Translations under genes and position numbers: made by a program
Assembly: GCA_002415085.1 (NCBI GenBank)
Contig: DIBV01000006.1
Location: 486,734-550,733 of the forward strand
Direction of reading: 5' to 3'
DNA length: 64,000 bases
From: Arsukibacterium sp. UBA5043
GTDB taxonomy: Bacteria > Pseudomonadota > Gammaproteobacteria > Enterobacterales > Alteromonadaceae
The notes under the pieces: generated by a model
What the model saw: only the letters and a program-made list of their open reading frames with translations
Databases searched by the model: none
Told to the model about the DNA's origin: nothing
In this document: positions 41,167-51,188 of the stretch, in pieces
Position numbering within the stretch: the first letter of the stretch is position 1
Layout of the letters: each line of letters opens with the position of its first letter

Positions 41167-43458
41167 ATGCAAAGTCCGGTGCACCCAAAGGTTAAAGCTT
41201 TTGCTGCATTGATTGTGCGCTGGGGCAAATTTCGTCTCGGCCTTATATTATGGCTAAGTTTGCTGGCCTTGCTGGTGATAGGACACTATACCTACGCTGC
41301 ATTGTTTGCAGTGGTGGTTGACTGGTCAATGTTACGGGCCCAGTTGATGCTCGTTATGTTCGCCAGCCCGGTGGTTATTGTTAGCATTTTTTATCTGGTG
41401 CTGCACCTTAACGCTGCTTTGTTGTACCTGAAAGACTCTGCACATCAGGAACGCCTGCTTAACCAGAATATGCAGGACAGTATCCGTCAGCTTAATTTTG
41501 AAATAGAAGAGCGCAAGAAAGCATTTCAGGCTAAGCGACGTGCTGTTGATGAGCTGCGTAAAGAAATCTCTGAACGTAAAAAAACCCAGCAGGAACTGGA
41601 AGAGCAGAGTTTGCTGATCCGTTCGATTGTTGATAGTTCACCTGACTTGTTTTACTACCGGGATGAAAACGGCCACCTGGCCAGCTGCAACAAAATGTTT
41701 GAAATCATCATGGGGAAATCATCACAGGAACTGATTGGTTTTCATCCTGCGGAACTCTATACCGAAGACAGTGCGCAGGCGGCTATTTTAACAGAGTATG
41801 AAGCCGCGGCCGAGCACACTGAATTAACTCTGGATGTTGAATTTGTGAAGCAGGACGGCCAGATCCTCTGGTTTGAAATGCGCAAAGTTCCATTTTACGA
41901 TGGCCAGGGGCGTTATATCGGCTTACTGGGTTTTGGCCGCGATATCACTTCTCGAAAACTGGCAGAGCAGGCACTTGAAAAAGCCTATCAGGACAAAGGG
42001 AAATTTATAGCCACCTTAAGCCATGAGCTTAGAACACCACTCAATGGTATTGTCGGCTTAAGCCGGCGTTTACTTGACAGCACCCTGGGGCCCGAGCAGC
42101 ACAGTTGGGCCAATACTATTTTCAGCAGTGCCGAGACCCTGGGTAACATTTTCAATGATATTATTGACTTAGATAAAATTGACCGGCAAGACTTAGACAT
42201 TGTTTTTCAAAGTATTCATATTCAAGGCTTTTTAAATGATATTGCAAACTTCGCCGAGCTGATTTGTCAGCAAAAAGGACTGAATTTTGAATTGCGCTGT
42301 CAGGGTGACATGGATATCTATTTGAAAATTGACGCGACCCGGTTGCGTCAGGTGTTATGGAACCTGCTTAACAATGCCGTTAAATTTACCGCGCAGGGGC
42401 AGATAACCCTTGATTGTACTCTGCAAACTAACCCCGCCGAGCTGTTGTTTAAAGTACAGGATACCGGTATTGGTATTGCCAATGCTGAGCAGGAACGTAT
42501 TTTTGACATGTATTATAAATCTACTGATGGCCGTCGTTTAAGTATTGTGGGTTCTGGCATTGGCTTGTCGGTGTCACGCGCATTGGTGGAGGCGATGGGT
42601 GGAAAAGTCTCATTAACCAGCTCGCCAGGCGAGGGCAGTTGTTTTAGTGTATTGCTGCCAACTGAGCAGGTCAATGCACCAAGTGAAACCACAGTGTCCT
42701 GCCCGGAACTGGTTATACTATTGATTGAAGATGTCCCCCTTAATGCCGAAATTGCTACCGCCTTGTTAGAGCAGCGAGGCCATAGTGTTATCCATGCAGA
42801 AACAGGCGAAGATGCTATTGCCTTGCTGGAAACAGAAGACGATATCGATTTGGTGTTGCTGGATATGCAGCTACCCGATATGAGCGGGGACCAAATTGCC
42901 CGTTATATTCGCAGTGAGAGCCATTTGCAAAATATACCGATAGTAGTACTCAGTGCTAATGTCAGAAAGGCTGAAGAGCAGTTGACTGATGTGCAGGTGG
43001 ATGGCGCGTTGGCCAAACCAATAAACACGAATAAGCTTGATCAGATGCTGGCGAAACTTTTTTCGCCCAGTGCATTGAAGCTACAGCAGCTAAGCCCGCG
43101 TACAGAGGTTGCTTCAGAAAACCAGATCCTGGATCTGGCAACCTTACAGGATTACATGCAGTCACTGGGACCTGAAGCGATGAAACGCAGCGCTCAGCTG
43201 TTTGCGCAGCTGTTACCCGGTTACATTAATAAAATGATTGAAGCTGCTGTGCAGCAAAATACGGTAGAGTTTAAAGAGTCGGCGCACAAACTTAAAGGTG
43301 CGGCAGCATCAGTTGGTCTGCTTTGGGTGCAACAACAGGCCAAAATGTTTGAACAAGGGCCAGTAGTCTGGCAAGGACTGGAGCGGCAGTTAGTTGACTA
43401 TCACTTAGAAACAGAGCAGCACCTGGCTGCTCTGCAACACTTTATCGAAGCTAACTAA
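41167..43458 (+). CDS. arcB: Aerobic respiration sensor histidine kinase ArcB
   Basis: A 763-residue hybrid kinase, close to the 778 of E. coli. Two N-terminal membrane spans (about 20-45 and 55-80), a coiled linker, a PAS domain (SSPDLFYYRDENGHL), the transmitter with His286 in SHELRTPLNGIVGLSRRLLD, N-box LLNNAVKFT, G boxes DTGIGI and GSGIGLSVS, then a receiver with Asp566 (LLDMQLPD) and an Hpt domain with His707 (SAHKLKGAA). This is the ArcB relay order. It senses quinone redox state and phosphorylates ArcA. It is followed, in convergent orientation at 22 bases, by arcA. In E. coli the two genes are far apart. Confidence 0.95.
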   Translation: MQSPVHPKVKAFAALIVRWGKFRLGLILWLSLLALLVIGHYTYAALFAVVVDWSMLRAQLMLVMFASPVVIVSIFYLVLHLNAALLYLKDSAHQERLLNQNMQDSIRQLNFEIEERKKAFQAKRRAVDELRKEISERKKTQQELEEQSLLIRSIVDSSPDLFYYRDENGHLASCNKMFEIIMGKSSQELIGFHPAELYTEDSAQAAILTEYEAAAEHTELTLDVEFVKQDGQILWFEMRKVPFYDGQGRYIGLLGFGRDITSRKLAEQALEKAYQDKGKFIATLSHELRTPLNGIVGLSRRLLDSTLGPEQHSWANTIFSSAETLGNIFNDIIDLDKIDRQDLDIVFQSIHIQGFLNDIANFAELICQQKGLNFELRCQGDMDIYLKIDATRLRQVLWNLLNNAVKFTAQGQITLDCTLQTNPAELLFKVQDTGIGIANAEQERIFDMYYKSTDGRRLSIVGSGIGLSVSRALVEAMGGKVSLTSSPGEGSCFSVLLPTEQVNAPSETTVSCPELVILLIEDVPLNAEIATALLEQRGHSVIHAETGEDAIALLETEDDIDLVLLDMQLPDMSGDQIARYIRSESHLQNIPIVVLSANVRKAEEQLTDVQVDGALAKPINTNKLDQMLAKLFSPSALKLQQLSPRTEVASENQILDLATLQDYMQSLGPEAMKRSAQLFAQLLPGYINKMIEAAVQQNTVEFKESAHKLKGAAASVGLLWVQQQAKMFEQGPVVWQGLERQLVDYHLETEQHLAALQHFIEAN

Positions 43459-43480
43459 TACCTCGTTAGCTTGCTGATGG

Positions 43481-44188
43481 TTACTTATCGATTTTACCAA
43501 CGAAGCGATAACCTTCACCGTGGATAGTGCTGATTAACTCAGGGCTGTCGATATCTGATTCGAAATGCTTACGGATACGACGGATGGTCACATCTACCGT
43601 GCGGTCGTTTGGACGTAATTCACGGCCGGTCATGTGTCGGATAAGCTGTTCACGGGTAAAAATTTTACCCGGCGTGTCCAGCATCAGACGCAGTGCCCGG
43701 TATTCGCCTTTAGGTAAACGACGCGCCATACCTTTGGGTGATGTCAGGTTACGACTGTTCTCATCCAGGGTCCAGCCATTGAACTTAACAATACTTTTAT
43801 GTTCTTCAACCACAGGTTGAGCGACAGTACGGCCCAGCAGATTGCGGGCGCGAATCGTTAATTCACGTGGGTTAAAAGGTTTGGTCAGATAATCATCGGC
43901 GCCAATTTCCAGACCCAGGATCCGGTCTACTTCACTGTCACGGCCCGTTAAGAAAATTAAACCAATGTTTTCTTTCTGGCGTAATTCGCGCGCCAGGATC
44001 AGGCCATTTTTGCCTGGCAGGTTAATGTCCATAACAACCAGGTTAACCGGATTTTGTTCCAGCTTTTGATACATCTCTTCGCCATTAACTGCTTCGATGA
44101 CATCATAGCCTTCACCCTGGAACAGATTAACCAGATTGAGTCTGGTAACTTCTTCATCTTCAACGATCAGAATCACAGGTGTTTGCAT
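43481..44188 (-). CDS. arcA: Two-component response regulator ArcA
   Basis: A 235-residue OmpR-type regulator with the ArcA sequence: [19 protein letters not shown], phosphorylation site Asp54 ([13 protein letters not shown]), the [32 protein letters not shown] stretch nearly unchanged from E. coli, and a C-terminal winged-helix ending [11 protein letters not shown]. It represses aerobic and activates fermentative genes when ArcB phosphorylates it. Upstream, 44189-44383 contains a palindrome-like TTGTTAACAAG region that may hold its promoter. Confidence 0.95.
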   Translation of the reverse strand: MQTPVILIVEDEEVTRLNLVNLFQGEGYDVIEAVNGEEMYQKLEQNPVNLVVMDINLPGKNGLILARELRQKENIGLIFLTGRDSEVDRILGLEIGADDYLTKPFNPRELTIRARNLLGRTVAQPVVEEHKSIVKFNGWTLDENSRNLTSPKGMARRLPKGEYRALRLMLDTPGKIFTREQLIRHMTGRELRPNDRTVDVTIRRIRKHFESDIDSPELISTIHGEGYRFVGKIDK

Positions 44189-44383
44189 TAGAGTTAAACC
44201 TTATGTTTTTTTTGTGAACAGTATAGCGTACTAATTACTATAGTTGCTGTGGACATGTCAAATATTGGCGCAATTATAACGGGCCGGCCAATTGTTAACA
44301 AGAATTTTGTTAACAATTGGCGCTGAATCATTAGTAACTACTTATTAAGGGTTATAAATTCCTTTTAATACAACAAAGTAATT

Positions 44384-46117
44384 TTATTTTTTGTTTTTAT
44401 AACTGTTGTCTATTACCGGAAAGTCAATCAGTATCTGCACACCCTGGCCCAGGGTACTGTCAAAATTGATGGTGCCATTTAATGCTTGCGTCACCAGATT
44501 ATAGACCAGATGCAATCCCAGACCACTGCCACCTTCACCCCGTTTAGTGGTAACAAAGGGATCAAATATTCGTTTCTTAATATTCTCAGGTACACCACTG
44601 CCATTGTCTCGGTAATACAGCTTGCAGCGGGTGCCGCTGATTTTTACTGAAATAGTGATTTCACCCTGATCGGTATTGTCAAAAGCATGGATCAGACTAT
44701 TCATTATAAGGTTAATTAAAATCTGGTTTATTGGCCCGGCTTTACTCTCAATAATCAGTTCCGCCGGGCAGTCAACCACGACCTGGTGATGATGTTTTTT
44801 AAGGTTTGGGCGTAATGACAACAACACTTCATTAATGAGTTGCGCCATATTGAAGCTGCGTTGGCTGTCATTCGATTGGTCAACCGCAACTTGTTTAAAG
44901 CTGCTGATTAAGCTTGCTGCACGTTCCAGGTTGCGGTAAATGATACCGAGGTTTTCTTTGCTTTCACTTAAAAACTTTTCCAGCTGAGAGGAGGTCAGTT
45001 TTTTATCGGTAAATGCCCGTTCAATTTGAGTCAGCCTGTCCTGCAATAAGGTTGAAGCGGTTACCCCAAGGCCGATTGGGGTGTTGACCTCATGGGCGAC
45101 GCCTGCCACCATCTGGCCCAGACTGGCCATTTTTTCCGTCTCGACGATTTGGTTCTGATATTGATGTAAGGTTGCCAGGGTATTCAGCAGCTCCTGATTT
45201 GACGATTTCAGAGCATCGGTGCGCTCGCTCACTTTCTGCTCTAATTTTTGATAAAGTTCACGAATTTCTGTTTCGGTTTGTTGTTGTTTGAACATTTGCC
45301 GTTCAACTTTGTCCAGCATGGTATTCAGTGCTTTGCCAAACATATTAAATTCTGTTACATCGCTCTGCGCTACCCGCAGATGATAATCTTTATCTTTGGC
45401 GATTCGTTGCACTAATTGTATTAACTGGTTGATCGAGCTAGTAAAACGCTGCTCGAGCTTCTTAGTCAGAAAATATGCGACAATTAAAGCACACAGGATA
45501 ATTAATAAATCGATTAAAATGCTGTTCTGAATGTATGTCTGCAATTCCTGCTGGCTGGCTCTGATAAAAACATAACCAGCAAGGGTATCGCCAACCCTGA
45601 TTTCCCGGCTCAATTCTATGTAATTATCACTTAATTCTGGTTTTAAAAACGCGGCCACGTTGTCGTACTGGGCTGGATAAGGGCCGATGCCCCGGGTGTT
45701 ATATATTGAGTACAGGGCTAATTTACCCGTTGTATTTTGCACTCGGTATATATGGATGTTGTGCAGCATAGGTACTGCGGCAAAAGAGCCCAATCGGTTT
45801 TCTTCAGTGTGCGCGAAGTCGTTATAGATATTTTCCCGCTCATCGGCAAACTCGGCCTCTGATTGCATTATGCGTTGTTCTGCGGCAATAAAACTGGCTT
45901 GTGCATTAAACGCTATGATACTGGCGTAACTTTGCAGTTCTTGAATAAGTGCCTGACGCTGTTGTCTGATATCCTGTAAAGTCGAAACGAGCATAGAAAC
46001 GCAGATAGTCAGGCTGCAAATTGTCATCACTCCGACAAATAGTACATTTCTGATCGTACTGGTTTTTGAACTGGTGTTGACTACTGCTTTCATGCATTGC
46101 TCACTTATAGCTGACAT
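44384..46117 (-). CDS. Sensor histidine kinase with HAMP domain
   Basis: A 577-residue kinase. Two spans frame a periplasmic sensor of about 150 residues (spans near residues 20-45 and 205-225). A HAMP-like FTSSINQLIQLVQRIAKDKDY region and a coiled coil follow, then the H box GQMVAGVAHEVNTPIGLG, N box LIMNSLIHAF, G1 DNGSGVP and G2 GGSGLGLHLVYN. The HEVNTPIG form belongs to the kinases whose partners are often stand-alone or NtrC-type regulators. No cognate regulator is adjacent. The real start may be the ATG at 46093. Confidence 0.9.
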   Translation of the reverse strand: MSAISEQCMKAVVNTSSKTSTIRNVLFVGVMTICSLTICVSMLVSTLQDIRQQRQALIQELQSYASIIAFNAQASFIAAEQRIMQSEAEFADERENIYNDFAHTEENRLGSFAAVPMLHNIHIYRVQNTTGKLALYSIYNTRGIGPYPAQYDNVAAFLKPELSDNYIELSREIRVGDTLAGYVFIRASQQELQTYIQNSILIDLLIILCALIVAYFLTKKLEQRFTSSINQLIQLVQRIAKDKDYHLRVAQSDVTEFNMFGKALNTMLDKVERQMFKQQQTETEIRELYQKLEQKVSERTDALKSSNQELLNTLATLHQYQNQIVETEKMASLGQMVAGVAHEVNTPIGLGVTASTLLQDRLTQIERAFTDKKLTSSQLEKFLSESKENLGIIYRNLERAASLISSFKQVAVDQSNDSQRSFNMAQLINEVLLSLRPNLKKHHHQVVVDCPAELIIESKAGPINQILINLIMNSLIHAFDNTDQGEITISVKISGTRCKLYYRDNGSGVPENIKKRIFDPFVTTKRGEGGSGLGLHLVYNLVTQALNGTINFDSTLGQGVQILIDFPVIDNSYKNKK

Positions 46118-46239
46118 TGCTGCAACTGTTCCAGATTAAGCATTGATGTTATGCAGTTAAAGGCGTTTTAGCAAACCTGTTTGGTAATTTTCTGGCTGGC
46201 AGGTATAGTTAACTGGATTGTTTCCGGTAGGTGTAACAA

Positions 46240-46638
46240 ATGTCGTTATGGCAAACTTACAAAGACAGTGTGTTTCTCTGCCGGCAACGCCTGGCAATTC
46301 AGTTAGATTTTGCGATTATCAGTGCCCAGAATCCGGCAGGTGAATTAAAAAATCCACATGTCAATTTGTGTCTGGATAAACAGTTTGAAGCTATATTACA
46401 CCAAGCACGTCTACCCTTTCGCGCCGTAGTCGGGGCATCTGCAGATCTAAAATTTCAGGAAAAAAGCTGGATAGTATTTTGCGATAAATTGCAGGCGTTA
46501 CAACTGGCGCGTAAGGTGCGGCAGAATGCTATTTACTGGGTAACCAATAATAAGCTGTTTCTGGTTCCGGTGTTGTATCAGGAAACCGAAGAATATCTTG
46601 GTTTATTTGAAAGCAGAGTAATTTTGCTGGCAGATTAA
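46240..46638 (+). CDS. DUF3293 domain protein
   Basis: A 132-residue protein. FAIISAQNPAGELKNPHVNLCLDKQFEAIL is the typical DUF3293 core, and LARKVRQNAIYWVTNNKLFLVP the second half. Function unknown. GGTAGGTGTAACAA precedes the ATG. It overlaps the next, convergent gene by 4 bases. Confidence 0.75.
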   Translation: MSLWQTYKDSVFLCRQRLAIQLDFAIISAQNPAGELKNPHVNLCLDKQFEAILHQARLPFRAVVGASADLKFQEKSWIVFCDKLQALQLARKVRQNAIYWVTNNKLFLVPVLYQETEEYLGLFESRVILLAD

Positions 46639-46970
46639 CGTTGCCGCTTTAGAATGGCCAAAATCACCGGCAAATCTTCCTGATACTCTGCCTGGTATTG
46701 GCGCCGGGTCATATTTTGTTCAATTCTCTGCTGCTCGCTGCCCGGTTGTTTCAGCAATGGCAGAAAATCTGCCACGCAAATACACAGCATTTGTAATTCA
46801 TTTTGAGAAGGCAGTTTATCTGCCCGGTACAATTGATGGGGACAGGCTTTAATCCGGTTTTTATTTTGAATACACTGCTGTGCAACATCGGCTTGTGCCG
46901 GCATAACTGCTGTTAAAGTCAGTGCTATCGCCAGAACTCGCCGTGTCAGCATAATTAACCGCTGTGCCAT
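46635..46970 (-). CDS. Small exported protein of unknown function
   Basis: A 111-residue protein with a signal peptide (AIALTLTAVMPAQA, cleavage about residue 27) and four Cys that could pair in the periplasm. No family recognised. It lies 4 bases downstream of rsmC in the same direction and may be part of that operon. Confidence 0.55.
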   Translation of the reverse strand: MAQRLIMLTRRVLAIALTLTAVMPAQADVAQQCIQNKNRIKACPHQLYRADKLPSQNELQMLCICVADFLPLLKQPGSEQQRIEQNMTRRQYQAEYQEDLPVILAILKRQR

Positions 46971-46974
46971 CGCC

Positions 46975-47994
46975 TTACCTTTTAATTGCCTGATATATCA
47001 CAAAGCCATTAGCTTTGGCCAATATTGCCACTTTGCCAAAGGTTTGTTCAAGTAAAGTGTGGTAGGCCAGATGTGAATTGGCAACAATAGTTAAACTTCC
47101 AGCGGAGTTTAAACGGCTTTTGCTTTGACTGATAAACGCTTCGCTAATGCTGTAATCGGTTTTAATACCCGTGTGAAACGGTGGATTACTGACAATATGA
47201 TCAAAGCTTGCCGGTTGTGTCGGTAAGCCATCTGCTGTTACTACTGTGCCTTGCAGGTTATTGGCGCTTAAGGTATGGCGGGTAGCTTCCGTTGCCAGCG
47301 CGCTAACATCTGAACAATACAAATTAAGTGCACTATGGCGTTTCTTAAGATAGGCGCCAATCACGCCGCTGCCACAGCCAAAATCTAACACACTGCCTTT
47401 AGTAATATGATCCAGGTTATCCAGCAATAAAGCGGTGCCAATATCCAGTTTGCCATGATTAAATACCCCGGCGATGGAGCAAATGTTAAGTTCGGTGCTA
47501 TTGATTATTAGTTTGTGCTGGCTGAAAGCGGGTTTGCTCAGCGTGTGCAGTGAACCACTGAGGAAATACCACAGGCAATGTTTGGCATTGTCCAGTTTGT
47601 TGGCCTGCAAACCTAATTTATCGGCATGGCTGCTGAGGCTTTTAATGCCGCCCTTATTGTCGCCAACCAGATAAAGCTGGCTGTTACTGTTTAGTGCCGG
47701 AGCAATGTTTGCCAGGGTTAAACTAAGCTGCTCTTTACTCTTGGGGTAAAATATTACCACTGTGTCAAATTGCTGGTTAAACGTTGGCAAAGCACTGAAA
47801 TAGCAAGTTGCTGTCGGATGGCTCCAGCTGCTGGCAACCGCCGCATTAGTCGTGTAACAGCTGAGGGTGGTATCTGTAGGCAGGTTTGCCTGCAGACTGC
47901 GACAGAGTTCATCAGCTTCTGGTTCGACAATTAAAATATTGCCGGTTAAATCGGCAATATTACGCAACAGCATCTGGCTGGTGTTAGTGAGCAT
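46975..47994 (-). CDS. rsmC: 16S rRNA (guanine1207-N2)-methyltransferase RsmC
   Basis: A 339-residue methyltransferase. The N-terminal half is the degenerate, non-catalytic domain of RsmC; the C-terminal half holds SAM motif I GSVLDFGCGSGVIGAYL, motif IV HIVSNPPFHTGI and the closing strand. It methylates G1207 of 16S rRNA in 30S subunits. Its start overlaps the trmB stop by one base, so the two RNA-methyltransferase genes are probably one operon. Confidence 0.9.
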   Translation of the reverse strand: MLTNTSQMLLRNIADLTGNILIVEPEADELCRSLQANLPTDTTLSCYTTNAAVASSWSHPTATCYFSALPTFNQQFDTVVIFYPKSKEQLSLTLANIAPALNSNSQLYLVGDNKGGIKSLSSHADKLGLQANKLDNAKHCLWYFLSGSLHTLSKPAFSQHKLIINSTELNICSIAGVFNHGKLDIGTALLLDNLDHITKGSVLDFGCGSGVIGAYLKKRHSALNLYCSDVSALATEATRHTLSANNLQGTVVTADGLPTQPASFDHIVSNPPFHTGIKTDYSISEAFISQSKSRLNSAGSLTIVANSHLAYHTLLEQTFGKVAILAKANGFVIYQAIKR

Positions 47995-48734
47995 TAACTT
48001 ATCCTTTTAAACATTAGATCCCAGACGCCATGGCCGAGGCGCTGCCCACGTTGCTCAAATTTAGTAAGAGGACGCTGCTCCGGTCGTTCTACATAATCGC
48101 CGGTTGCAGATAAGTTGGCAAAGCCATCGGCTGCCTGCATGACTTCAAGCATATGCTCAGCGTAGTTCTGCCAGTCAGTAGCCATATGGAACACCCCACC
48201 AACCTGCAGTTTCTGGCGCAGTAACTGAACAAATTCGCTTTGAACTATTCGCCGTTTATGGTGGCGTTTTTTATGCCACGGATCAGGGAAAAAAAGTTGT
48301 ACGGTACTAAGGCTAGCGTCGGCAATAGTGTCATTGAGCACTTCCACTGCATCATGTTCAAATAAACGCAGATTACTCAGACCCACTGCCGCGGCATCGC
48401 CAAGACAGGCTCCCACACCAGGTTTATGTACTTCTATGCCGATAAAATTCTTATCAGGGCTGTTTTGGGCCATTTCAACCAGCGATTTGCCCATGCCAAA
48501 GCCAATTTCCAGCACCACCGGCGCAGTTCGACCAAACACCTCAGTCAGGTTTAACGGCTCGCTCTGATAATCTAAGCCAAATGCTGGCCAATGGTTATCG
48601 AGCGCATTTTGCTGGCCTTTGGTCAGCCGACCTTCACGTAGCACGAAAGAGCGGATTTTACGCATGTAAGGCATATTGTCGCTTTGCTCTGTTGCCGGTT
48701 GTCGGGTTTCTGGTTGCTCTGGGGTGGTGGTCAT
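47994..48734 (-). CDS. trmB: tRNA (guanine46-N7)-methyltransferase TrmB
   Basis: A 246-residue enzyme: the SAM site [17 protein letters not shown], the family motif [21 protein letters not shown] and a C-terminal [18 protein letters not shown] are all typical of bacterial TrmB. It methylates G46 in the variable loop of tRNAs. The N-terminus (about 30 residues) is polar and variable, as in relatives. Divergent from mutY, as in E. coli and other gammaproteobacteria. Confidence 0.95.
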   Translation of the reverse strand: MTTTPEQPETRQPATEQSDNMPYMRKIRSFVLREGRLTKGQQNALDNHWPAFGLDYQSEPLNLTEVFGRTAPVVLEIGFGMGKSLVEMAQNSPDKNFIGIEVHKPGVGACLGDAAAVGLSNLRLFEHDAVEVLNDTIADASLSTVQLFFPDPWHKKRHHKRRIVQSEFVQLLRQKLQVGGVFHMATDWQNYAEHMLEVMQAADGFANLSATGDYVERPEQRPLTKFEQRGQRLGHGVWDLMFKRIS

Positions 48735-48877
48735 TTATGGCTCCATAATCAAACTGCGGCGCACATTATGCGGATATTAACGCTGAAGCTCAACTGACGT
48801 TTTGCGTTGGCTTTCAGTCGTAAGCTGCTTATACTGCGCAGCTATTAGCAACCCCGGGTGATGTATGGAGAGTGCTG

Positions 48878-49954
48878 TTGCAAAAAGATACTGCTAATTG
48901 GTTTTCAGATCAGCTGCTTAGCTGGTATCAACTGCACGGTCGTAAAACGCTTCCCTGGCAGATTAACAAAACACCTTATAAAACCTGGCTCAGTGAGGTG
49001 ATGCTACAGCAAACTCAGGTTGCTACCGTCATTCCTTATTTTGAGCAGTTTATTCAGCATTTTCCAGATGTGAAAAGTTTAGCTGCTGCGCCGCTGGATC
49101 AGGTGCTGCATTTGTGGACCGGTCTTGGCTACTATGCCCGTGCTCGTAATCTACATAAAACGGCCCAGATTATAGCGACTGAATATGACGGCCTTTTTCC
49201 TGTTGAATTTGCCCGGGTGCTGGCGCTACCAGGGATTGGCCGCTCTACCGCCGGTGCCATTTTGTCGTTAGCGTTGGACCAGCATTACCCTATTTTAGAT
49301 GGTAATTGTAAACGGGTATTGAGTCGATTTTCTGCGGTTGCAGGCTGGCCAGGCAATAAAGTGGTAGAACAGCGTTTATGGCATCTGGCTGAACAGGTAA
49401 CCCCCGATGGGGCTAGGGTAGCGGCATTTAATCAGGCAATGATGGATCTGGGGGCAACATTATGCAGTCGCAGCAAACCGCGCTGTGGTCAATGTCCACT
49501 GCATTTAAAATGCCGGGCAGCTCAAACCGGCGAGCAAACGGCTTATCCGGGAAAAAAGCCGGCCAAAATCATCCCTGAAAAGCAAAGCTTCTGGTTGATG
49601 CTGCAGTATCAGCAGCAAATCTTATTGCAGCAACGCCCAGCCAGCGGTTTATGGGGAGGCTTATATGGGTTTGTTGAGTTTAGCAGTGAGCAGCTACGAT
49701 CAGATTATTTGCTGTTAAATGACGTTAAGGTATCAGCTACGCTGGAGCTACCGGCATTTCGACATACCTTCAGTCATTTCCGTTTATGGATAACGCCTTT
49801 GCTGGTGCAAGTTGCTATAAAACCTCAGCTGGTGCAGGAGCAAACTGCTGCACAATGGTTTACAATAGCGCAATTACCGCAGGTGGGGTTATCTGCACCA
49901 GCTAAAATACTGCTGCAACAGCTGCAGGCACTGCAACCCCAAAGTGAGGAGTAG
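48878..49954 (+). CDS. mutY: Adenine DNA glycosylase MutY
   Basis: About 358 residues. Visible: EVMLQQTQV (catalytic Glu in the first helix region), the helix-hairpin-helix [13 protein letters not shown], catalytic Asp in [11 protein letters not shown], the 4Fe-4S Cys set C-x6-C-x2-C-x5-C ([17 protein letters not shown]), and a C-terminal MutT-like domain (GLYGFVEF). It removes adenine mispaired with 8-oxoguanine. The frame begins with GTG at 48872, but GGAG at 48867-48870 better supports TTG at 48878. It heads mutY-yggX. Confidence 0.95.
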   Translation: MQKDTANWFSDQLLSWYQLHGRKTLPWQINKTPYKTWLSEVMLQQTQVATVIPYFEQFIQHFPDVKSLAAAPLDQVLHLWTGLGYYARARNLHKTAQIIATEYDGLFPVEFARVLALPGIGRSTAGAILSLALDQHYPILDGNCKRVLSRFSAVAGWPGNKVVEQRLWHLAEQVTPDGARVAAFNQAMMDLGATLCSRSKPRCGQCPLHLKCRAAQTGEQTAYPGKKPAKIIPEKQSFWLMLQYQQQILLQQRPASGLWGGLYGFVEFSSEQLRSDYLLLNDVKVSATLELPAFRHTFSHFRLWITPLLVQVAIKPQLVQEQTAAQWFTIAQLPQVGLSAPAKILLQQLQALQPQSEE

Positions 49955-49959
49955 AGATG

Positions 49960-50232
49960 ATGAGTAGAATGGTTTTTTGCCAGTATTTGCAAAAAGAGGC
50001 GCCGGGAATGGATTTTCAGCTATACCCGGGCGATCTTGGCAGTAAAATATTTGCGTCAATTAGCAAAGAGGCCTGGAGTAAGTGGCAGGCGAAGCAAATT
50101 ATGCTGATTAACGAAAAAAAGCTGAATATGATGAATCCTGAACATCGGCAATTTCTGGAGCAGCAGATGGAAGCCTTTTTATTTCAAGGCCAGGATATTG
50201 AGATTGAAGGCTATAAGCCACCAGCCAGTTAA
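49960..50232 (+). CDS. yggX: Probable Fe(2+)-trafficking protein YggX
   Basis: A 90-residue protein nearly identical in pattern to E. coli Ygg[50 protein letters not shown] and the IEGYKP end. Cys7 of the family is conserved. It protects iron-sulfur clusters, and MutY is an iron-sulfur enzyme encoded just upstream. A GAGGAGTAGAG ribosome site lies before two adjacent ATGs (49957, 49960). Confidence 0.95.
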   Translation: MSRMVFCQYLQKEAPGMDFQLYPGDLGSKIFASISKEAWSKWQAKQIMLINEKKLNMMNPEHRQFLEQQMEAFLFQGQDIEIEGYKPPAS

Positions 50233-50252
50233 TTATTGAGCTAAGTAAATTT

Positions 50253-51188
50253 ATGGCGCGTCGTCTGCCACCTCTAAATGCATTAAAGGCTTTTGAAACA
50301 GCTGCCAGACACCTTAGTTTTACTAAGGCTGCGGAAGAGATGTATGTAACGCAGGCTGCGATAAGCCATCAGATAAAGGCGCTGGAAGATCATCTGGGCT
50401 TAAAACTGTTTATGCGTAAAAACCGCTCGCTGTTACTGACAGAAGAGGGGCAAAGCTATTTTCTGGATATTAAAGAGATTTTTCTGCAGTTGCATGAAGC
50501 TACTGAGAAGTTACTGGTGCGGGGAGCCAAAGGTTCGTTGACCGTAAGTTTGCAGCCCAGCTTTGCCATTCAGTGGCTGGTACCGCGCTTAAATCAGTTT
50601 AGTGAACAGCACCCGGATATCGATGTCCGGATTAAAGCTGTTGATCTTGATGAAGGGTCTCTGACTGATGACGTTGATGTAGCTATCTATTACGGTCGTG
50701 GTAACTGGCGCAATTTACGAGCTGACAAGCTGCATACTGAGTATTTGTTACCGGTATGTTCGCCACTGCTATTGAACAGTGGCAAGCCGCTGAATGAGCC
50801 TACTGACCTGGCAAAACATAATTTACTGCACGATAGTTCACGCCGGGCCTGGAAGGCCTGGTTTACCAGCCAGGGCTTTAAACAGTTTAATGTCAATCAG
50901 GGGCCAATATTCAGCCATTCTTCGATGGTGCTGCAGGCTGCGATTCATGGCCAGGGCGTGGCATTAGCGCATAACGTACTGGCGCGGCCAGATATTAACT
51001 CGGGCCGTTTAATAGTGCCGTTTAATCATGTGCTGATTAGTAAAGACGCTTACTATCTGGTGTGTCGGGAAAGTCAGGCAGAACTGGGTAAAATTACAGC
51101 ATTTCGTCAGTGGATGGTGGATATGGTCACAGCGGAACAACTGCTATTTACCGAACAACAATTTACCAATGCTGTCGCCATTGACTAA
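50253..51188 (+). CDS. gcvA: LysR-type regulator GcvA
   Basis: A 311-residue LysR regulator, very close to E. coli GcvA from start (LPPLNALKAFETAARHLSFTKAAEEMYVTQAAISHQI) through IKAVDLDEGSLTDDVDVAIYYGRGNW to QAAIHGQGVALAHN. GcvA activates the glycine cleavage operon with glycine and represses it with purines. The gcvTHP genes are not in the window. The order gcvA, (hydrolase), DUF423, rlmM keeps the gcvA-ygdD-rlmM synteny of enterics with one inserted gene. Confidence 0.93.
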   Translation: MARRLPPLNALKAFETAARHLSFTKAAEEMYVTQAAISHQIKALEDHLGLKLFMRKNRSLLLTEEGQSYFLDIKEIFLQLHEATEKLLVRGAKGSLTVSLQPSFAIQWLVPRLNQFSEQHPDIDVRIKAVDLDEGSLTDDVDVAIYYGRGNWRNLRADKLHTEYLLPVCSPLLLNSGKPLNEPTDLAKHNLLHDSSRRAWKAWFTSQGFKQFNVNQGPIFSHSSMVLQAAIHGQGVALAHNVLARPDINSGRLIVPFNHVLISKDAYYLVCRESQAELGKITAFRQWMVDMVTAEQLLFTEQQFTNAVAID

